From assembly GCF_020711235.1 (NCBI RefSeq), contig NZ_JAJFAV010000025.1, positions 1-62,955 of the forward strand: 62,955 bases of DNA. The letters are read 5' to 3'. The position numbers and the translations under genes were made by a program. Each line of letters begins with the position of its first letter. Positions within the stretch are counted from its first letter, which is position 1. The notes beneath the pieces are model-generated. The model was not told the DNA's origin. It did not search any database and saw only the letters and a list, made by a program, of their open reading frames with translations. Origin of the DNA: Hymenobacter sp. 15J16-1T3B (GTDB lineage: Bacteria; Bacteroidota; Bacteroidia; Cytophagales; Hymenobacteraceae). Below are positions 27,688-37,900 of this stretch, piece after piece.

Positions 27688-27742
27688 GTTCTTTTTGTTG
27701 GTCGGCCGCTCGAAAAACAACCCACAACCAAAACCACTCCTC

Positions 27743-28789
27743 CTACGCCACGACCTCGTAGAGCATTACCGGCTGGGCCTTGTTCTTCAGCGTCACTTCG
27801 TGCAAGGGGCGGCACTGGAAGGATTCCTTCACCAGCTCGTAGGTCGATTCGGTGATGATGACCTGCCCGGGCTGGGCCACCGACTGCAGGCGCTGGCTCA
27901 CGTTCACCGTGTCGCCGATGACGGTGTAATCCAGGCGCTTGAGCGAGGCCGAGCCGATGTTGCCGGACACCATTTCGCCGGTGTTCACGCCGATGCTCAC
28001 CTGCGGCTGGTACCGCTTGCCGTCGGGCAGGGTGTACTCGTTGGCCTGCACGGTGGCGCGCACGGCCAAGGCCGCGTCGATGGCGCGGTCGAGGTGAAAG
28101 TCGCCGCGGAACACGGCCATGACGGCGTCGCCCATGAACTTGTCGACGCGGCCGCCCTGGGCAATGATTTCCTTCACCATCTGGTCGAAGTAGGTGTTGA
28201 GCATGCCCACGATGTCGGCCGGGGGCAGCACTTCCGACAGCGAAGTGAAGCCGCAGATGTCGACGAAGAGCACGCTGGCCTGCACCGTTTCGCTTACCAT
28301 CAGCGTGTGCTCGAACTCGGGCCGGGCCATCACGTTGAGCACCGTCTCGTCCACGTACATCTTCAGGATGTTGTTTTCCTGGATGGCGCGCAGCGTTTCG
28401 CGCAGCTGCTGCACGTGCTGGGCGGTTTTCTCCATGGTGGTTTCCAGGTCGGTGAAGTCCACCGGCTTGGTCACGAAGTCGAAAGCCCCGCGGTTCATGG
28501 CCGTGCGGATGTTCTGCAGGTCGCCGTAGGCCGACACCATCACGGCCTTGACCACCGGGTTGGCCTCCTGCAGCTTCGAGAGCAGCGTGAGCCCGTCCAT
28601 CACCGGCATGTTGATGTCGGAGAGGATGATGTCGGTATCGGGGTGCTGGGCCAGCACCGACAGGGCTTCCTGCCCGTTGCTGGCAAAGACGAACTCGTAG
28701 ACGTTTTCGCGGATTTTGCGCCGAAACTTCTGCTTGATGAGCAGCTCCAGGTCCGCTTCGTCGTCGACGACGAGGATTTTAGTTTTCAT
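27743..28789 (-). CDS. Response regulator with class III adenylate/guanylate cyclase output domain
   Basis: A 348-residue protein started at the ATG at 28789. The receiver domain (about 1-125) has MKTKILVVDDEAD, the acceptor Asp in IILSDINMPV and Lys in FVTKPVDF. The linker leads to a class III cyclase domain (about 175-345) with both metal-binding Asp residues, in VLFVDICGFTSL and KFMGDAVMAVF, and the late DYTVIGDTVNVSQRLQ. It should make cAMP or cGMP on phosphorylation. It overlaps the upstream receiver-only gene by 11 bp and is the last gene of a four-gene kinase operon. Confidence 0.93.
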   Translation of the reverse strand: MKTKILVVDDEADLELLIKQKFRRKIRENVYEFVFASNGQEALSVLAQHPDTDIILSDINMPVMDGLTLLSKLQEANPVVKAVMVSAYGDLQNIRTAMNRGAFDFVTKPVDFTDLETTMEKTAQHVQQLRETLRAIQENNILKMYVDETVLNVMARPEFEHTLMVSETVQASVLFVDICGFTSLSEVLPPADIVGMLNTYFDQMVKEIIAQGGRVDKFMGDAVMAVFRGDFHLDRAIDAALAVRATVQANEYTLPDGKRYQPQVSIGVNTGEMVSGNIGSASLKRLDYTVIGDTVNVSQRLQSVAQPGQVIITESTYELVKESFQCRPLHEVTLKNKAQPVMLYEVVA

Positions 28790-29168
28790 GCGTTTCCATG
28801 GCGGCCAGCTTGGCCTTGAGAGCGACAAAGTCGACGGGCTTGGTCAGGAAATCGTCGGCGCCGAGGCGCAGGGCTTGGTCGTGGCTGTCCTGGTCGCCGT
28901 AGGCCGTAATCATCATCACCTGCGGGGGCGGCGGGGCGGGGTACTCCTCGCGGATGTGGCGCAGCAGCTCCAGGCCGCTCATGCCGGGCATGTTGATGTC
29001 GCTGAGAATCAGCACTACTTCGGAGGCGTGCGCGTGCAGGTAATCGAGGGCCTCTTCGCCGGAATACGCGAAGGAAAAGGAAAACTGCCCGTTGCGGATT
29101 TCGCGCCGGAAGCGCTGCTCGAAAAGCGTGCGCACGTCCATCTCGTCGTCGACTACTAGTATTTTCAT
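28779..29168 (-). CDS. Single-domain response regulator
   Basis: A 129-residue CheY-like receiver: acidic pair in MKILVVDDEMD, acceptor Asp in LILSDINMPGMSG, Thr/Ala in MMITAYGDQD and Lys in DFLTKPVDF. It has no output domain, so it probably passes phosphate within the operon. It lies 41 bp after the upstream kinase and overlaps the cyclase gene by 11 bp. Confidence 0.93.
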   Translation of the reverse strand: MKILVVDDEMDVRTLFEQRFRREIRNGQFSFSFAYSGEEALDYLHAHASEVVLILSDINMPGMSGLELLRHIREEYPAPPPPQVMMITAYGDQDSHDQALRLGADDFLTKPVDFVALKAKLAAMETHEN

Positions 29169-29209
29169 CGTAAGCAAAGCTAAGGGAAAGCCCAGGCCCG
29201 GCGGCGGCC

Positions 29210-31378
29210 TCAGGCCGGCAAGGTGATAATAAATTCGGTGCCCTGGTTGACTTCGGAGTCGACGTCGAGCGTGCCGCCGTGGCCCTTGGTGACGATGTCG
29301 TAGCTGAGCGAGAGGCCCAGGCCGGTGCCCTCGCCGGTGGGCTTGGTGGTGAAGAAGGGCTGGAAGATCTTCTGCCGCACCTCCTCGGGAATGCCCGTCC
29401 CGTTGTCGCGCACCCGGATTTTGACCGCGCCCGCGGCCAGCCGGGTTGATACGCCAACCGTGGGCTGGTAGCCCGGCTCGGTGCCCCGCTGCTGGCGCTG
29501 CTGCACGGCGTAGAAGGCGTTGTTGAGCAGGTTCAGCAACACCCGGCCCAGGTCGGCGGCGCTGGCCGGCACCAGCGGCAGGCCCAGGGCCAAGTCCGTA
29601 TCGAGCGTGGCATTGAAGGTCTTGTCCTTGGCGCGCAGACCGTGGTAGGCCAGGCGCAGGTATTCCTCGCAGAGCGCGTTGAGGTCCGTCGGGGCCCGTT
29701 CGCCCGAGCTCTGGCGGGAGTGCTCCAGCATGCCGCGCACAATGCCGGCCGCGCGCTGCCCGTGTTGGTGAATGCGGCCCAGGTTCTGCGCCAGGTCCTC
29801 GGCCAGGGCCTCCACTTCTTCGGCGTCGCCGGCGGCCTGGGCTTCTTTCAGCTCCTGCACCAGCTCCTGGCTTACATCGGCGAAGTTGTTGACGAAGTTG
29901 AGCGGGTTCTGGATTTCGTGGGCAATGCCGGCGGTCAGCTCGCCCAGGGAGGCCATCTTCTCGCTCTGGATCAGCTGGGCCTGGGTGGCGCGCAGCTCGG
30001 TGAGGGAGCGTTGCAGCGCGTCGGTGCGCTGCTGCACCTGGGTTTCGAGGGTTTCGTTCTGGCGCGCCAGCAGGGCCTGCTTTTCCTGCTCCTGCGCCAA
30101 GGTTTGGGCCGAGAGACGCTCCACTTCGCCAAGCTTGAGCTGCAGCAATCGGGCGTCGAGGGCAAACTCCCGGGCCAGGTACAGCGAGATGCCCAGCGCC
30201 GGGAAAAAGAACAGCAGCGACCCGGCAAAGGCGTTGGTAATGGCCGGCAGCTGCTGCGTCACGAAGACGGCCGAGAACAGGTAAAACAACAAGCAGAGCA
30301 GGCTCAGCGCAAAGCCGGCCCCAATCAGCCGGGCGCCGCGCCGGCGCCGGCGGGCGGCCTGCACCGTCAGCCGCAGCTGCTCGCCGCCGACCAGCACCAC
30401 AAACGCCACCAGGCCCGCCGTGCCCCACGCCGAGCCCCGGGCGTACTCGGCCGTGATAAACGGCACCAGCAGCAGCGTAGCCGCCCAAAGGCTTTTGTAC
30501 AACCAGCCGGGCCGGACTTCAAACAGGGCGTAGAGGGCGCGCAAGCCCCAGAGGCAGCCCGCGCACAAAAACACGTAGCTCAGGAAATACTCGCGCAGGG
30601 CGCCCCCGAGGTCCGGCGAAGTCAGGTTCAGGACGGGCAGGTAGCCGATGGCCAGCAGCAGGGCGTAGAGGGCGAAGTAGCGGTTGGCGGGCTGGGCCCG
30701 GTTGTAGCGGTAAAACGTGAGGTGCAGCAGCCCGAGCAGCAGAAACACCCCTCCTTGCACGGCGTAAATGGCCATGGACATGCTTTGGCCCACTTCCTGA
30801 AACCGGATACGCGGCTGCGGCAGCAGCGTCAGCTTCACGTTTAGCAGTCGGCTCTGGCTGATGTAGCGGGCCAGCGGCGCCGGCGGCTGCCAGGGCGCGA
30901 AGCGCACGGCCAGCAGCAACTCGCCCCGCTCGGCCACCGGCAAGTCCAGCGGGTCGGGCCTGAAGCCGCCGGGCCGCACCCGGGCTGGGTCGGCGCTGAG
31001 CGTGCCGTACTGGCCCAAGCGCCGGCCGTTGCAGTACACCTCGGCGGCGCCCAGCGCGCGGGCCATGACGCAGCCCAGGGCTTGGTAGCGCAGGCTGTCG
31101 GTCAGGCGCAGGCGCAGCCGAAACCAACCGATGCCGCCGAGGGCGCGGGTTGGCAGCGCCGCGCCCGGTCGGGCCACGCCGATGGTGTCCCAGGCGCGGT
31201 CGTCGAACTCCGGCCGGGCCCAGGCGGGGTTGTCGCCGGGGTGGTAGCGCCAGTCCTGCCGCAGCACTAGGCCGGCGGCCGGCAGGCGGCGCAGCGCCAG
31301 GGCCGCCGTATCGGGCACCTGCGCCGGGACCGGCCGTAGCCCGAACAAGAGGAAAAGCAGCGGGAGCAGGCGTCGCAT
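29210..31378 (-). CDS. Membrane sensor histidine kinase with 7TM-DISM-like sensor
   Basis: A 722-residue protein. A signal peptide ([17 protein letters not shown]) is followed by a periplasmic jelly-roll-like region (about 40-180, with [21 protein letters not shown] and [11 protein letters not shown]), seven transmembrane helices (about 195-400), a coiled coil (about 405-460), a HisKA-type dimer domain with the phosphorylated His in [16 protein letters not shown], and an HATPase domain with DNGTGIPEE and [14 protein letters not shown]. It is the second gene of the operon, 8 bp after the first kinase. Its C-terminal 205 bp are nearly identical to those of that kinase. Confidence 0.93.
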   Translation of the reverse strand: MRRLLPLLFLLFGLRPVPAQVPDTAALALRRLPAAGLVLRQDWRYHPGDNPAWARPEFDDRAWDTIGVARPGAALPTRALGGIGWFRLRLRLTDSLRYQALGCVMARALGAAEVYCNGRRLGQYGTLSADPARVRPGGFRPDPLDLPVAERGELLLAVRFAPWQPPAPLARYISQSRLLNVKLTLLPQPRIRFQEVGQSMSMAIYAVQGGVFLLLGLLHLTFYRYNRAQPANRYFALYALLLAIGYLPVLNLTSPDLGGALREYFLSYVFLCAGCLWGLRALYALFEVRPGWLYKSLWAATLLLVPFITAEYARGSAWGTAGLVAFVVLVGGEQLRLTVQAARRRRRGARLIGAGFALSLLCLLFYLFSAVFVTQQLPAITNAFAGSLLFFFPALGISLYLAREFALDARLLQLKLGEVERLSAQTLAQEQEKQALLARQNETLETQVQQRTDALQRSLTELRATQAQLIQSEKMASLGELTAGIAHEIQNPLNFVNNFADVSQELVQELKEAQAAGDAEEVEALAEDLAQNLGRIHQHGQRAAGIVRGMLEHSRQSSGERAPTDLNALCEEYLRLAYHGLRAKDKTFNATLDTDLALGLPLVPASAADLGRVLLNLLNNAFYAVQQRQQRGTEPGYQPTVGVSTRLAAGAVKIRVRDNGTGIPEEVRQKIFQPFFTTKPTGEGTGLGLSLSYDIVTKGHGGTLDVDSEVNQGTEFIITLPA
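29217..29421 (-). repeat. 205-bp near-perfect direct repeat shared with 31394-31598
   Basis: The two kinase genes share this segment with one mismatch (29389 G versus 31566 C). It encodes the HATPase C-terminus. The constant offset of 2177 bp also aligns other identical patches further 5', such as at 29641 and 29701. Confidence 0.92.
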
Positions 31379-31386
31379 AGGGCGGC

Positions 31387-32757
31387 CTAGCTGGGCAAGG
31401 TGATAATAAATTCGGTGCCCTGGTTGACTTCGGAGTCGACGTCGAGCGTGCCGCCGTGGCCCTTGGTGACGATGTCGTAGCTGAGCGAGAGGCCCAGGCC
31501 GGTGCCCTCGCCGGTGGGCTTGGTGGTGAAGAAGGGCTGGAAGATCTTCTGCCGCACCTCCTCGGCAATGCCCGTCCCGTTGTCGCGCACCCGGATTTCC
31601 ACGTCGCCGGCCGCGTTGCGGCGCGTCGTCACCCCCACGGTGGGCACGAAGCCGGCGCCGGCCGTTTCCTGGCGCTTTTGCACGGCGTAAAAGGCGTTGG
31701 TAAACAGGTTCAGCAGCACTCGGCCCAGGTCCTGCGACACGGCCTCGATCTTGCCCACCGACGGGTCGAAGAAGGTATTGATGGTGGCGTTGAAGGCCTT
31801 GTTTTTGGCGCGCAGGCCGTGGTAGGCCAGGCGCAGGTACTCGTCGGCGAGGGTGTTGACGTCGGTGGGCTGCCGCTCGCCCGAGCTCTGGCGGGAGTGC
31901 TCCAGCATGCCGCGCACAATGCTGGCGGCCCGCTGCCCGTGGTGGGTAATCTTCTCCAGGTTCTGCTTGAGGTCGGCCAGCAATTCGGCTTCCAGGTCCG
32001 GGTCGCGGTCGGGGCGCTGCTGCTCCTCCAGCAGCTCCTGCACCAGCTCGGCCGACACGTCCGAGAAATTGGTGACGAAGTTGAGCGGATTCTGGATTTC
32101 GTGGGCAATACCGGCGGTCAGCTCGCCCAGCGAGGCCATCTTCTCGCTTTGGATGAGCTGGTCCTGGGTGGTTTTCAGCTCGTCGAGGGCGTGCTGCAGC
32201 TCCTGGGCCTGCTGGGTGAGCGTGGCGGTGCGCTCGGCCACCATGCGTTCGAGCTGGGAGTTTTCGGCCTCGATGCGGCGCTTTTCCTGCACCTCTTTCT
32301 CGCGCTCCAGCCGCTCCCGCTCCAGGTGTTTTTTCTGGTTGCGGGCAATGAGCACGAAGGTCACGAGCCAGATGATGGTAAAGCCTTGCGAAGTGTCAAA
32401 CACCTCGTTGTAGCTCTTGAGCAGGCTTTTGCCGAAAAAAGCCACCAGCAATTCTATCAACGAATAGGCCACAAACGGCGCCAAAGCCAGCATCATGGTG
32501 CGGGCCGGGCGGTAGTCCTGGCAGCGCAGCAGCACGTAGAGCACCACCCCGAACACGAACAGCTGGTAGACCTCGTCGAGCAGGTTGGAGTCCCAGCCGT
32601 AGGAGAGGACCAGCAGGGCCACGCCCGGCGCCCAGATAAAGTCGAGCAGGCGGTTGAGCCTGGGCAGGCGGGTGGGCAGGTCCAGGAGCTGCCGCATCCA
32701 GCGCACGGCCAGCATGCTGAACGCAATGGGAATGATGAGGGAGGTGTTGACGTCCAT
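31387..32757 (-). CDS. Membrane sensor histidine kinase
   Basis: A 456-residue protein with four to five N-terminal transmembrane helices (about 5-145) and no obvious extracellular sensor, then a coiled coil rich in Glu and Arg (about 150-215), a HisKA-like domain with [16 protein letters not shown], and HATPase boxes DNGTGIAEE and [10 protein letters not shown]. It is the first gene of the kinase-kinase-receiver-cyclase operon. Its HATPase is almost identical to that of the next gene over its last 65 residues, so both kinases may signal to the same receivers. Confidence 0.93.
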   Translation of the reverse strand: MDVNTSLIIPIAFSMLAVRWMRQLLDLPTRLPRLNRLLDFIWAPGVALLVLSYGWDSNLLDEVYQLFVFGVVLYVLLRCQDYRPARTMMLALAPFVAYSLIELLVAFFGKSLLKSYNEVFDTSQGFTIIWLVTFVLIARNQKKHLERERLEREKEVQEKRRIEAENSQLERMVAERTATLTQQAQELQHALDELKTTQDQLIQSEKMASLGELTAGIAHEIQNPLNFVTNFSDVSAELVQELLEEQQRPDRDPDLEAELLADLKQNLEKITHHGQRAASIVRGMLEHSRQSSGERQPTDVNTLADEYLRLAYHGLRAKNKAFNATINTFFDPSVGKIEAVSQDLGRVLLNLFTNAFYAVQKRQETAGAGFVPTVGVTTRRNAAGDVEIRVRDNGTGIAEEVRQKIFQPFFTTKPTGEGTGLGLSLSYDIVTKGHGGTLDVDSEVNQGTEFIITLPS

Positions 32758-32781
32758 ACGAGCCGGGCAGGGGCGGGGAAG

Positions 32782-33084
32782 TTAGTCGTTTTTCGGGGCG
32801 GGAGCGGGTTTTTTGCTGGTCAGCAGCTGCGGCAGCGGCACGGTAAAGACCAGCACCGGGTTGTTGGTGCGCGGCGCGGTCTTCGCCGCGGCATCGGCCG
32901 GTTTATCGTCCTTGCTGAGCAGGCGCATGGCGTAGCCCACCGCCGTGGGCAGCGTGACGCGGAGCGTCATGACCTGCTGCGGCGCCGGCGCGGCAGCCGG
33001 CTCGGCTCGGGTTTGCGCTTGGGCCGCCGTGGCCGTCAGCGCAAGCAAGGTAAGCACTAGGAACAGGCGGAAACTAACGGGCAT
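32782..33084 (-). CDS. Small exported protein of unknown function
   Basis: A 100-residue protein started at 33084 with a signal peptide (FRLFLVLTLLALTATAAQAQ). The mature part is Ala/Pro/Lys-rich with a central beta-like segment (MTLRVTLPTAVGYAM) and ends KKPAPAPKND. I recognise no domain. It lies 24 bp before the first kinase gene on the same strand and may be part of its operon. Confidence 0.7.
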   Translation of the reverse strand: MPVSFRLFLVLTLLALTATAAQAQTRAEPAAAPAPQQVMTLRVTLPTAVGYAMRLLSKDDKPADAAAKTAPRTNNPVLVFTVPLPQLLTSKKPAPAPKND

Positions 33085-33224
33085 CAACAAGCAATTGGCG
33101 GCCAAAGATGCGACTAGAAGCGTAGCGGCACCAAAGCCGAAGCCCGGTGCCGCCAAATTAGATTCGAAACAGGGGCCCGCCGTTGCCTGGCCGCCGGGCC
33201 GATTCCGGCAATTGCGCCTTCGGC

Positions 33225-34697
33225 TTACGCCTCCCACATGGCCACCGCGTTTTTGCTCGGCAGCGCCGTTTTGCCGGTCAGCCACAGGTCCACCTGCCGG
33301 GCGGCTTCGCGGCCTTCCGAAATGGCCCACACCACCAAAGACTGCCCACGGCGCATGTCGCCGGCCACGAACACCTTGTCGACCGTGGTGCGGTAGTTGT
33401 GCTCCGCGGCCAGCACGTGGCCACGCTCGTCCAGCCCCACACCCAGCTGCGCGAGCAGGCCGCCCGGCTCCGGGCCGGTGAAGCCCAGGGCCAGCAGCAC
33501 CCGCTGAGCCGGAATTTCGCGCTCCGAGCCCTCGATTTCCTGGTAGCCCAGGCGGCGGCCCAGCACGTCGGTTTCCCAGGTGATGTCCGACACCAACAGG
33601 GCACGTACCCGGCCTTCGGCGTCGCCCAGGAAGGCCTTGGTTTTGATGCCCCAGTAGCGCTGGCAGCCTTCCTCGTGCGAGGTGCTCGTGCGGAAAATGG
33701 CTGGTTCCAGCGGCCAAGGCGTGTGGGCGGGCCGCTCGGCGGTGGGTTCGTGCATCTGGGCAAACTGCGTGACCGAGCGCGCCCCTTGCCGGTTGGCCGT
33801 GCCTACGCAGTCGGAGCCCGTGTCGCCGCTGCCGATAACCACCACGTCTTCGCCCGTCACCAGCAGCTCTTCGCCCTCCAGGGGCAAGCCGGCCACGCGG
33901 CGGTTGTGCTGGGTGAGGTAGGGCATGGCGAAATGAACGCCGTGCAGCTCCCGGCCGGGCATGGGCAAATCCCGCGGGGCCAGGGCGCCGCCGGCCAGCA
34001 CCACCGCGTCGAAGTCGCGGAGCAGCGCGTCGGCGGGCAGGTCGCGGCCGATTTCCACGCCGCAGCGAAACTGCACGCCGTCGGCTTCGAGCAGCTCGAG
34101 GCGGCGGTCAATCACCCACTTTTCGAGCTTGAAGTCGGGCACGCCGTAGCGCAGCAAGCCGCCGGGCCGCTCGTCGCGCTCAAACACCGTGACGGAGTGC
34201 CCGGCTTTGGCCAGCTGGGCCGCCGCGGCTAGCCCCGCCGGCCCCGAGCCCACCACCGCCACCGTCTTGCCCGACTTGAGCACTGGGGCCGTGGGCCGCA
34301 CGTACCCCTTGGCGAAGGCCAGCTCGATGATGTGCTTCTCGATTTCCTCGATGGCCACCGGTGCCCGGTTGATGCTCAGCACGCAAGCCGCCTCGCAGGG
34401 CGCGGGGCAGATGCGGCCGGTGAATTCGGGGAAGTTGTTGGTGGAGGCCAGAATCTGGTAGGCCTGCTCCCAATCCTGCCGGTGCACGGCTTCGTTGAAC
34501 TCCGGGATGATGTTGCCCAGCGGGCAGCCCGCGTGGCAGAACGGGATGCCGCAGTTCATGCAACGGGCCGCCTGCGTGGTGAGTTGGGCTTCGTCGTACA
34601 TGCCCACAAACTCCTGGTTATGCCGCACGCGCTCCTGCGGCGCCGCCTTCGGGGGCAGCTGCCGCTCGTATTCCTTGAAACCGGTGATGTGTCCCAT
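33225..34697 (-). CDS. gltD: Glutamate synthase (NADPH) small subunit
   Basis: A 490-residue protein started at 34697 (MGHITGFKEYERQ, the standard beginning). N-terminal cysteines that bind two 4Fe-4S clusters lie in CMNCGIPFCHAGCPLGN and CPAPCEAACV. An FAD-binding motif, VVGSGPAGLAAA, is followed by RPGGLLRYGVPDFKL and an NADPH-binding VVIGSGDTGSDC. It passes electrons from NADPH to the large subunit. It lies downstream of gltB on the same strand, 236 bp away, with two inverted palindromic repeats in between. Confidence 0.96.
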   Translation of the reverse strand: MGHITGFKEYERQLPPKAAPQERVRHNQEFVGMYDEAQLTTQAARCMNCGIPFCHAGCPLGNIIPEFNEAVHRQDWEQAYQILASTNNFPEFTGRICPAPCEAACVLSINRAPVAIEEIEKHIIELAFAKGYVRPTAPVLKSGKTVAVVGSGPAGLAAAAQLAKAGHSVTVFERDERPGGLLRYGVPDFKLEKWVIDRRLELLEADGVQFRCGVEIGRDLPADALLRDFDAVVLAGGALAPRDLPMPGRELHGVHFAMPYLTQHNRRVAGLPLEGEELLVTGEDVVVIGSGDTGSDCVGTANRQGARSVTQFAQMHEPTAERPAHTPWPLEPAIFRTSTSHEEGCQRYWGIKTKAFLGDAEGRVRALLVSDITWETDVLGRRLGYQEIEGSEREIPAQRVLLALGFTGPEPGGLLAQLGVGLDERGHVLAAEHNYRTTVDKVFVAGDMRRGQSLVVWAISEGREAARQVDLWLTGKTALPSKNAVAMWEA

Positions 34698-34712
34698 ATG
34701 GTCGCCTCGTGT

Positions 34713-34923
34713 GCGCCTCGCCCCCCGGCCCCCTCTCCGAAAAAGGAGAGGGGGAGCCTGACGACTGCGGGCGGTTGGCTTTGATGCGTTGATAATTGTT
34801 TCTGGTTGGTTTGAATCCGCTCCTGCTGCCATCCTCTACTTTGCCTGCCGATACTACACGACGCCGTTGCTGACGCCAGGCTCCCCCTCTCCTTTTTCGA
34901 AGAGGGGGCCGGGGGTGAGGCGC
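34713..34923. repeat. Pair of inverted GGAGAGGGGG-family palindromes between gltB and gltD (REPIN-like)
   Basis: A copy at 34713-34763 and an inverted copy at 34874-34923 are almost identical over about 48 bp and flank 110 bp of ordinary sequence. Each copy is itself palindromic at its core (CCCCCTCTCC ... GGAGAGGGGG). The paired inverted arrangement is that of a REPIN. Confidence 0.85.
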
Positions 34924-34933
34924 CCGGCAGGCG

Positions 34934-37900
34934 CTACGTCCGAGCCGGCTCGAACCGCGCTGCCAGCAGCACCTTCTTGTACTCGGAGGGAAACACCTTC
35001 ACGAAGCGCCCGGCTTCTTCGGCCCAGTTGTCGAGCAGGAAGGCGGCCAGCCGGGAGCCGGTGAGCTGTTGGTGCTGGTGCAACAAGGCGCGTATCTGGT
35101 CCTCGTCGTCGGCGGCTAGCGGGTCCAGTTCCACCATTTCCCGGTTGCAGTTGGCGGGGAAGGAGCCGTCCGGATCGTACACCCAGGCAATGCCCCCGCT
35201 CATGCCGGCGGCGAAGTTGCGCCCCGTGCGGCCCAGGATGAGGGCGCGGCCGCCGGTCATGTACTCGCAGCCGTGGTCCCCCACGCCCTCCACCACCGCC
35301 GTGGCGCCGGAGTTGCGCACCGCAAACCGCTCCCCGGCCTGCCCGCGCACGAACAGCTCGCCGGAGGTGGCGCCGTACAGGGCCACGTTGCCGATGATGA
35401 TGTTCTGCTCGGGCACAAAGCGGGCTTCGGCGGCCGGGTAAATCACCAGCTGCGCCCCGCTCAGTCCCTTGCCGACGTAGTCATTGGCCTCGCCTTCGAG
35501 CTTGAATGCCAGGCCCTTCGCGCAAAACGCGCCAAAGCTCTGCCCGGCCGAGCCGCGGAAGGTAAAGTTGATGGTATCCGCGGGCAGGCCGGCGCCCTGG
35601 TAGCGCTTGGTCACCTCGTTGCTGAGCAAGGTGCCGATGGTGCGGTTGGTGTTGTGCACCGCGAAGGTGGCAAACACCGGCGTGCGCGCCTGCAGCGCCG
35701 GGCGGGCGTGCTTGACGAGCTGCCAGTCCAGGATTTGGCGCAGGCCGTGGTCTTGCTCCTCGCTCTGGTGCAGGGTGCCGCCCGAGGGGTTGGGCACGGG
35801 CTGCAGCAGGTCAGTCAGGTCCAGGGTGCGGGCTTTCCAGTGCGTGAGGTTGTCGCGCACCTTCAGAAACTGCGGCCGACCCACCATTTCACTGACCGTG
35901 CGGAAGCCCAGCCCGGCCATGATTTCGCGCAGCTCCTCCGCCAGGAAGCGGAACAGGTTCACGATGTGCTCGGGCTGTCCGGTGAACAGCTTGCGCAGTT
36001 CCGGGTCCTGCGTCGCCACGCCCACCGGGCAGGTGTTCAGGTGGCATTTGCGCATCAGGATGCAGCCGCCGGCAATGAGGGCGGCCGTGGCCACGCCCCA
36101 TTCTTCGGCGCCGAGCAACGCGGCCACGGCCAGGTCGCGGCCGGTTTTCACCTGCCCGTCGGCCTGCAGCACGACGCGGCTGCGCAGCTGGTTGCGCACC
36201 AAAGTCTGGTGGGCTTCGGCCAGGCCCAGCTCCCAGGGCAGCCCGGCGTGCTTGATGGAGGAAATGGGGGAGGCGCCGGTGCCGCCGTCGTAGCCCGCAA
36301 TGAGGATGACGTCGGCGTGGGCCTTGGCGACGCCCGCCGCAATGGTGCCCACCCCGGCCTTCGACACCAGCTTCACGCTGATGCGAGCCGCCCGGTTGGC
36401 GTTTTTCAGGTCGAAGATGAGCTGGGCCAGATCCTCGATGGAGTAGATGTCGTGGTGGGGCGGGGGCGAAATCAGCCCGACGCCGGGCGTGGCGTGGCGC
36501 ACCCGGGCAATCCACTCGTCCACCTTGTGGCCCGGCAATTGGCCTCCTTCGCCCGGCTTGGCGCCCTGGGCCATCTTGATTTGCAGCTCGTCGGCGTTGG
36601 TCAGGTACTGGGCCGTCACGCCGAAGCGGGCCGAAGCCACCTGCTTGATGGCCGAGCGCATGGAGTCGCCGTTCGGCAGCCGTTCGTAGCGCATCGGGTC
36701 CTCGCCGCCCTCGCCGGTGTTGCTCTTGCCCCCGATGCGGTTCATGGCAATGGCCAGGGTGCTGTGCGCCTCGTGCGAGATGGAGCCGAACGACATGGCC
36801 CCGGTGGCAAAACGCCGCATGATGGTTTCGGCCGGCTCTACCTCTTCCAGCGGAATGGCCGGGCGGTGCCGGGCGAAGTCCAGCAGCCCGCGCAGCGAAA
36901 ACAGCCGCTCCTGCTGCTCGTTCACCAGCCGGGCATAGCGCCGGTACACCGCGTAGTCGTTGGTGCGGGTGGCGTGCTGCAGCAGGTGCACGGTTTCGGG
37001 GTTGAACATGTGCGCCTCCCCGCGCCGCCGCCACTGGTACACCCCGCCCTCCGGCAGCAGCGGCTGCTCCTCCGCCGAAGACGATTTGAAGCCCTGAAAC
37101 TGCTTGTAGAGCGTTTCCCGGGCAATTTCATCCAGCCCCAGCCCGCCAATGCGCGTCACCGCCCCGGTGAAATACTGGTCGACTACCGCCTGGTTGATGC
37201 CCAGGATTTCGAACACCTGCGCGCCCTGGTACGACTGCAGGGTGCTGATGCCCATCTTCGAGAAAATCTTCAGCAGCCCGTCGCACACGGCCTTGATGTA
37301 GTTCTGCCGCAGCTTGTCGGCGTCCAGGCTGGTGCGCAGCTGCCCGCCCGCGTGCATGGTCTGCACCGTCGACAGCGCGAGGTAGGGGTTGATGGCCGAG
37401 GCCCCGAAGGCCAGCAAACAGGCAAAATGGTGCACTTCCCACACGTCGCCGGCCTCCACCACCAAGCCCACCGAAGCGCGCACGCCCAGCCGGATCAGGT
37501 GGTGGTGCACCGCCGACACGGCCAGCAGGGACGGAATCGGCGCGTGCTTGGAGTCCACGGCCCGGTCGGAGAGGATGAGCACCTCGAAGCCGTCCCGCAC
37601 CGCGTCCTCGGCGTAGCGGCACAGGCGCGCCAGCCCGTCGGCTAGGGCGCCGGGCTGCCCGTCGGCCTTGAAGTAGGTCTGCAGCGTCTTGGCGTTGAAC
37701 AGCCCTGTGTCGATGCTGCGCAGCTTTTCCAGCTCGTGGTTGGTCAGCACCGGCTGGCGCAGCGCCACGCAGTGGCAGTGCATCTTGTCTTCGTCGAGGA
37801 TGTTGCCGTTGTTGCCGATAAAGGTGGCCAGGCTCATCACCAGCCGCTCCCGGATCGGGTCGATGGGCGGGTTGGTCACCTGGGCGAAGAACTGCTTGAA

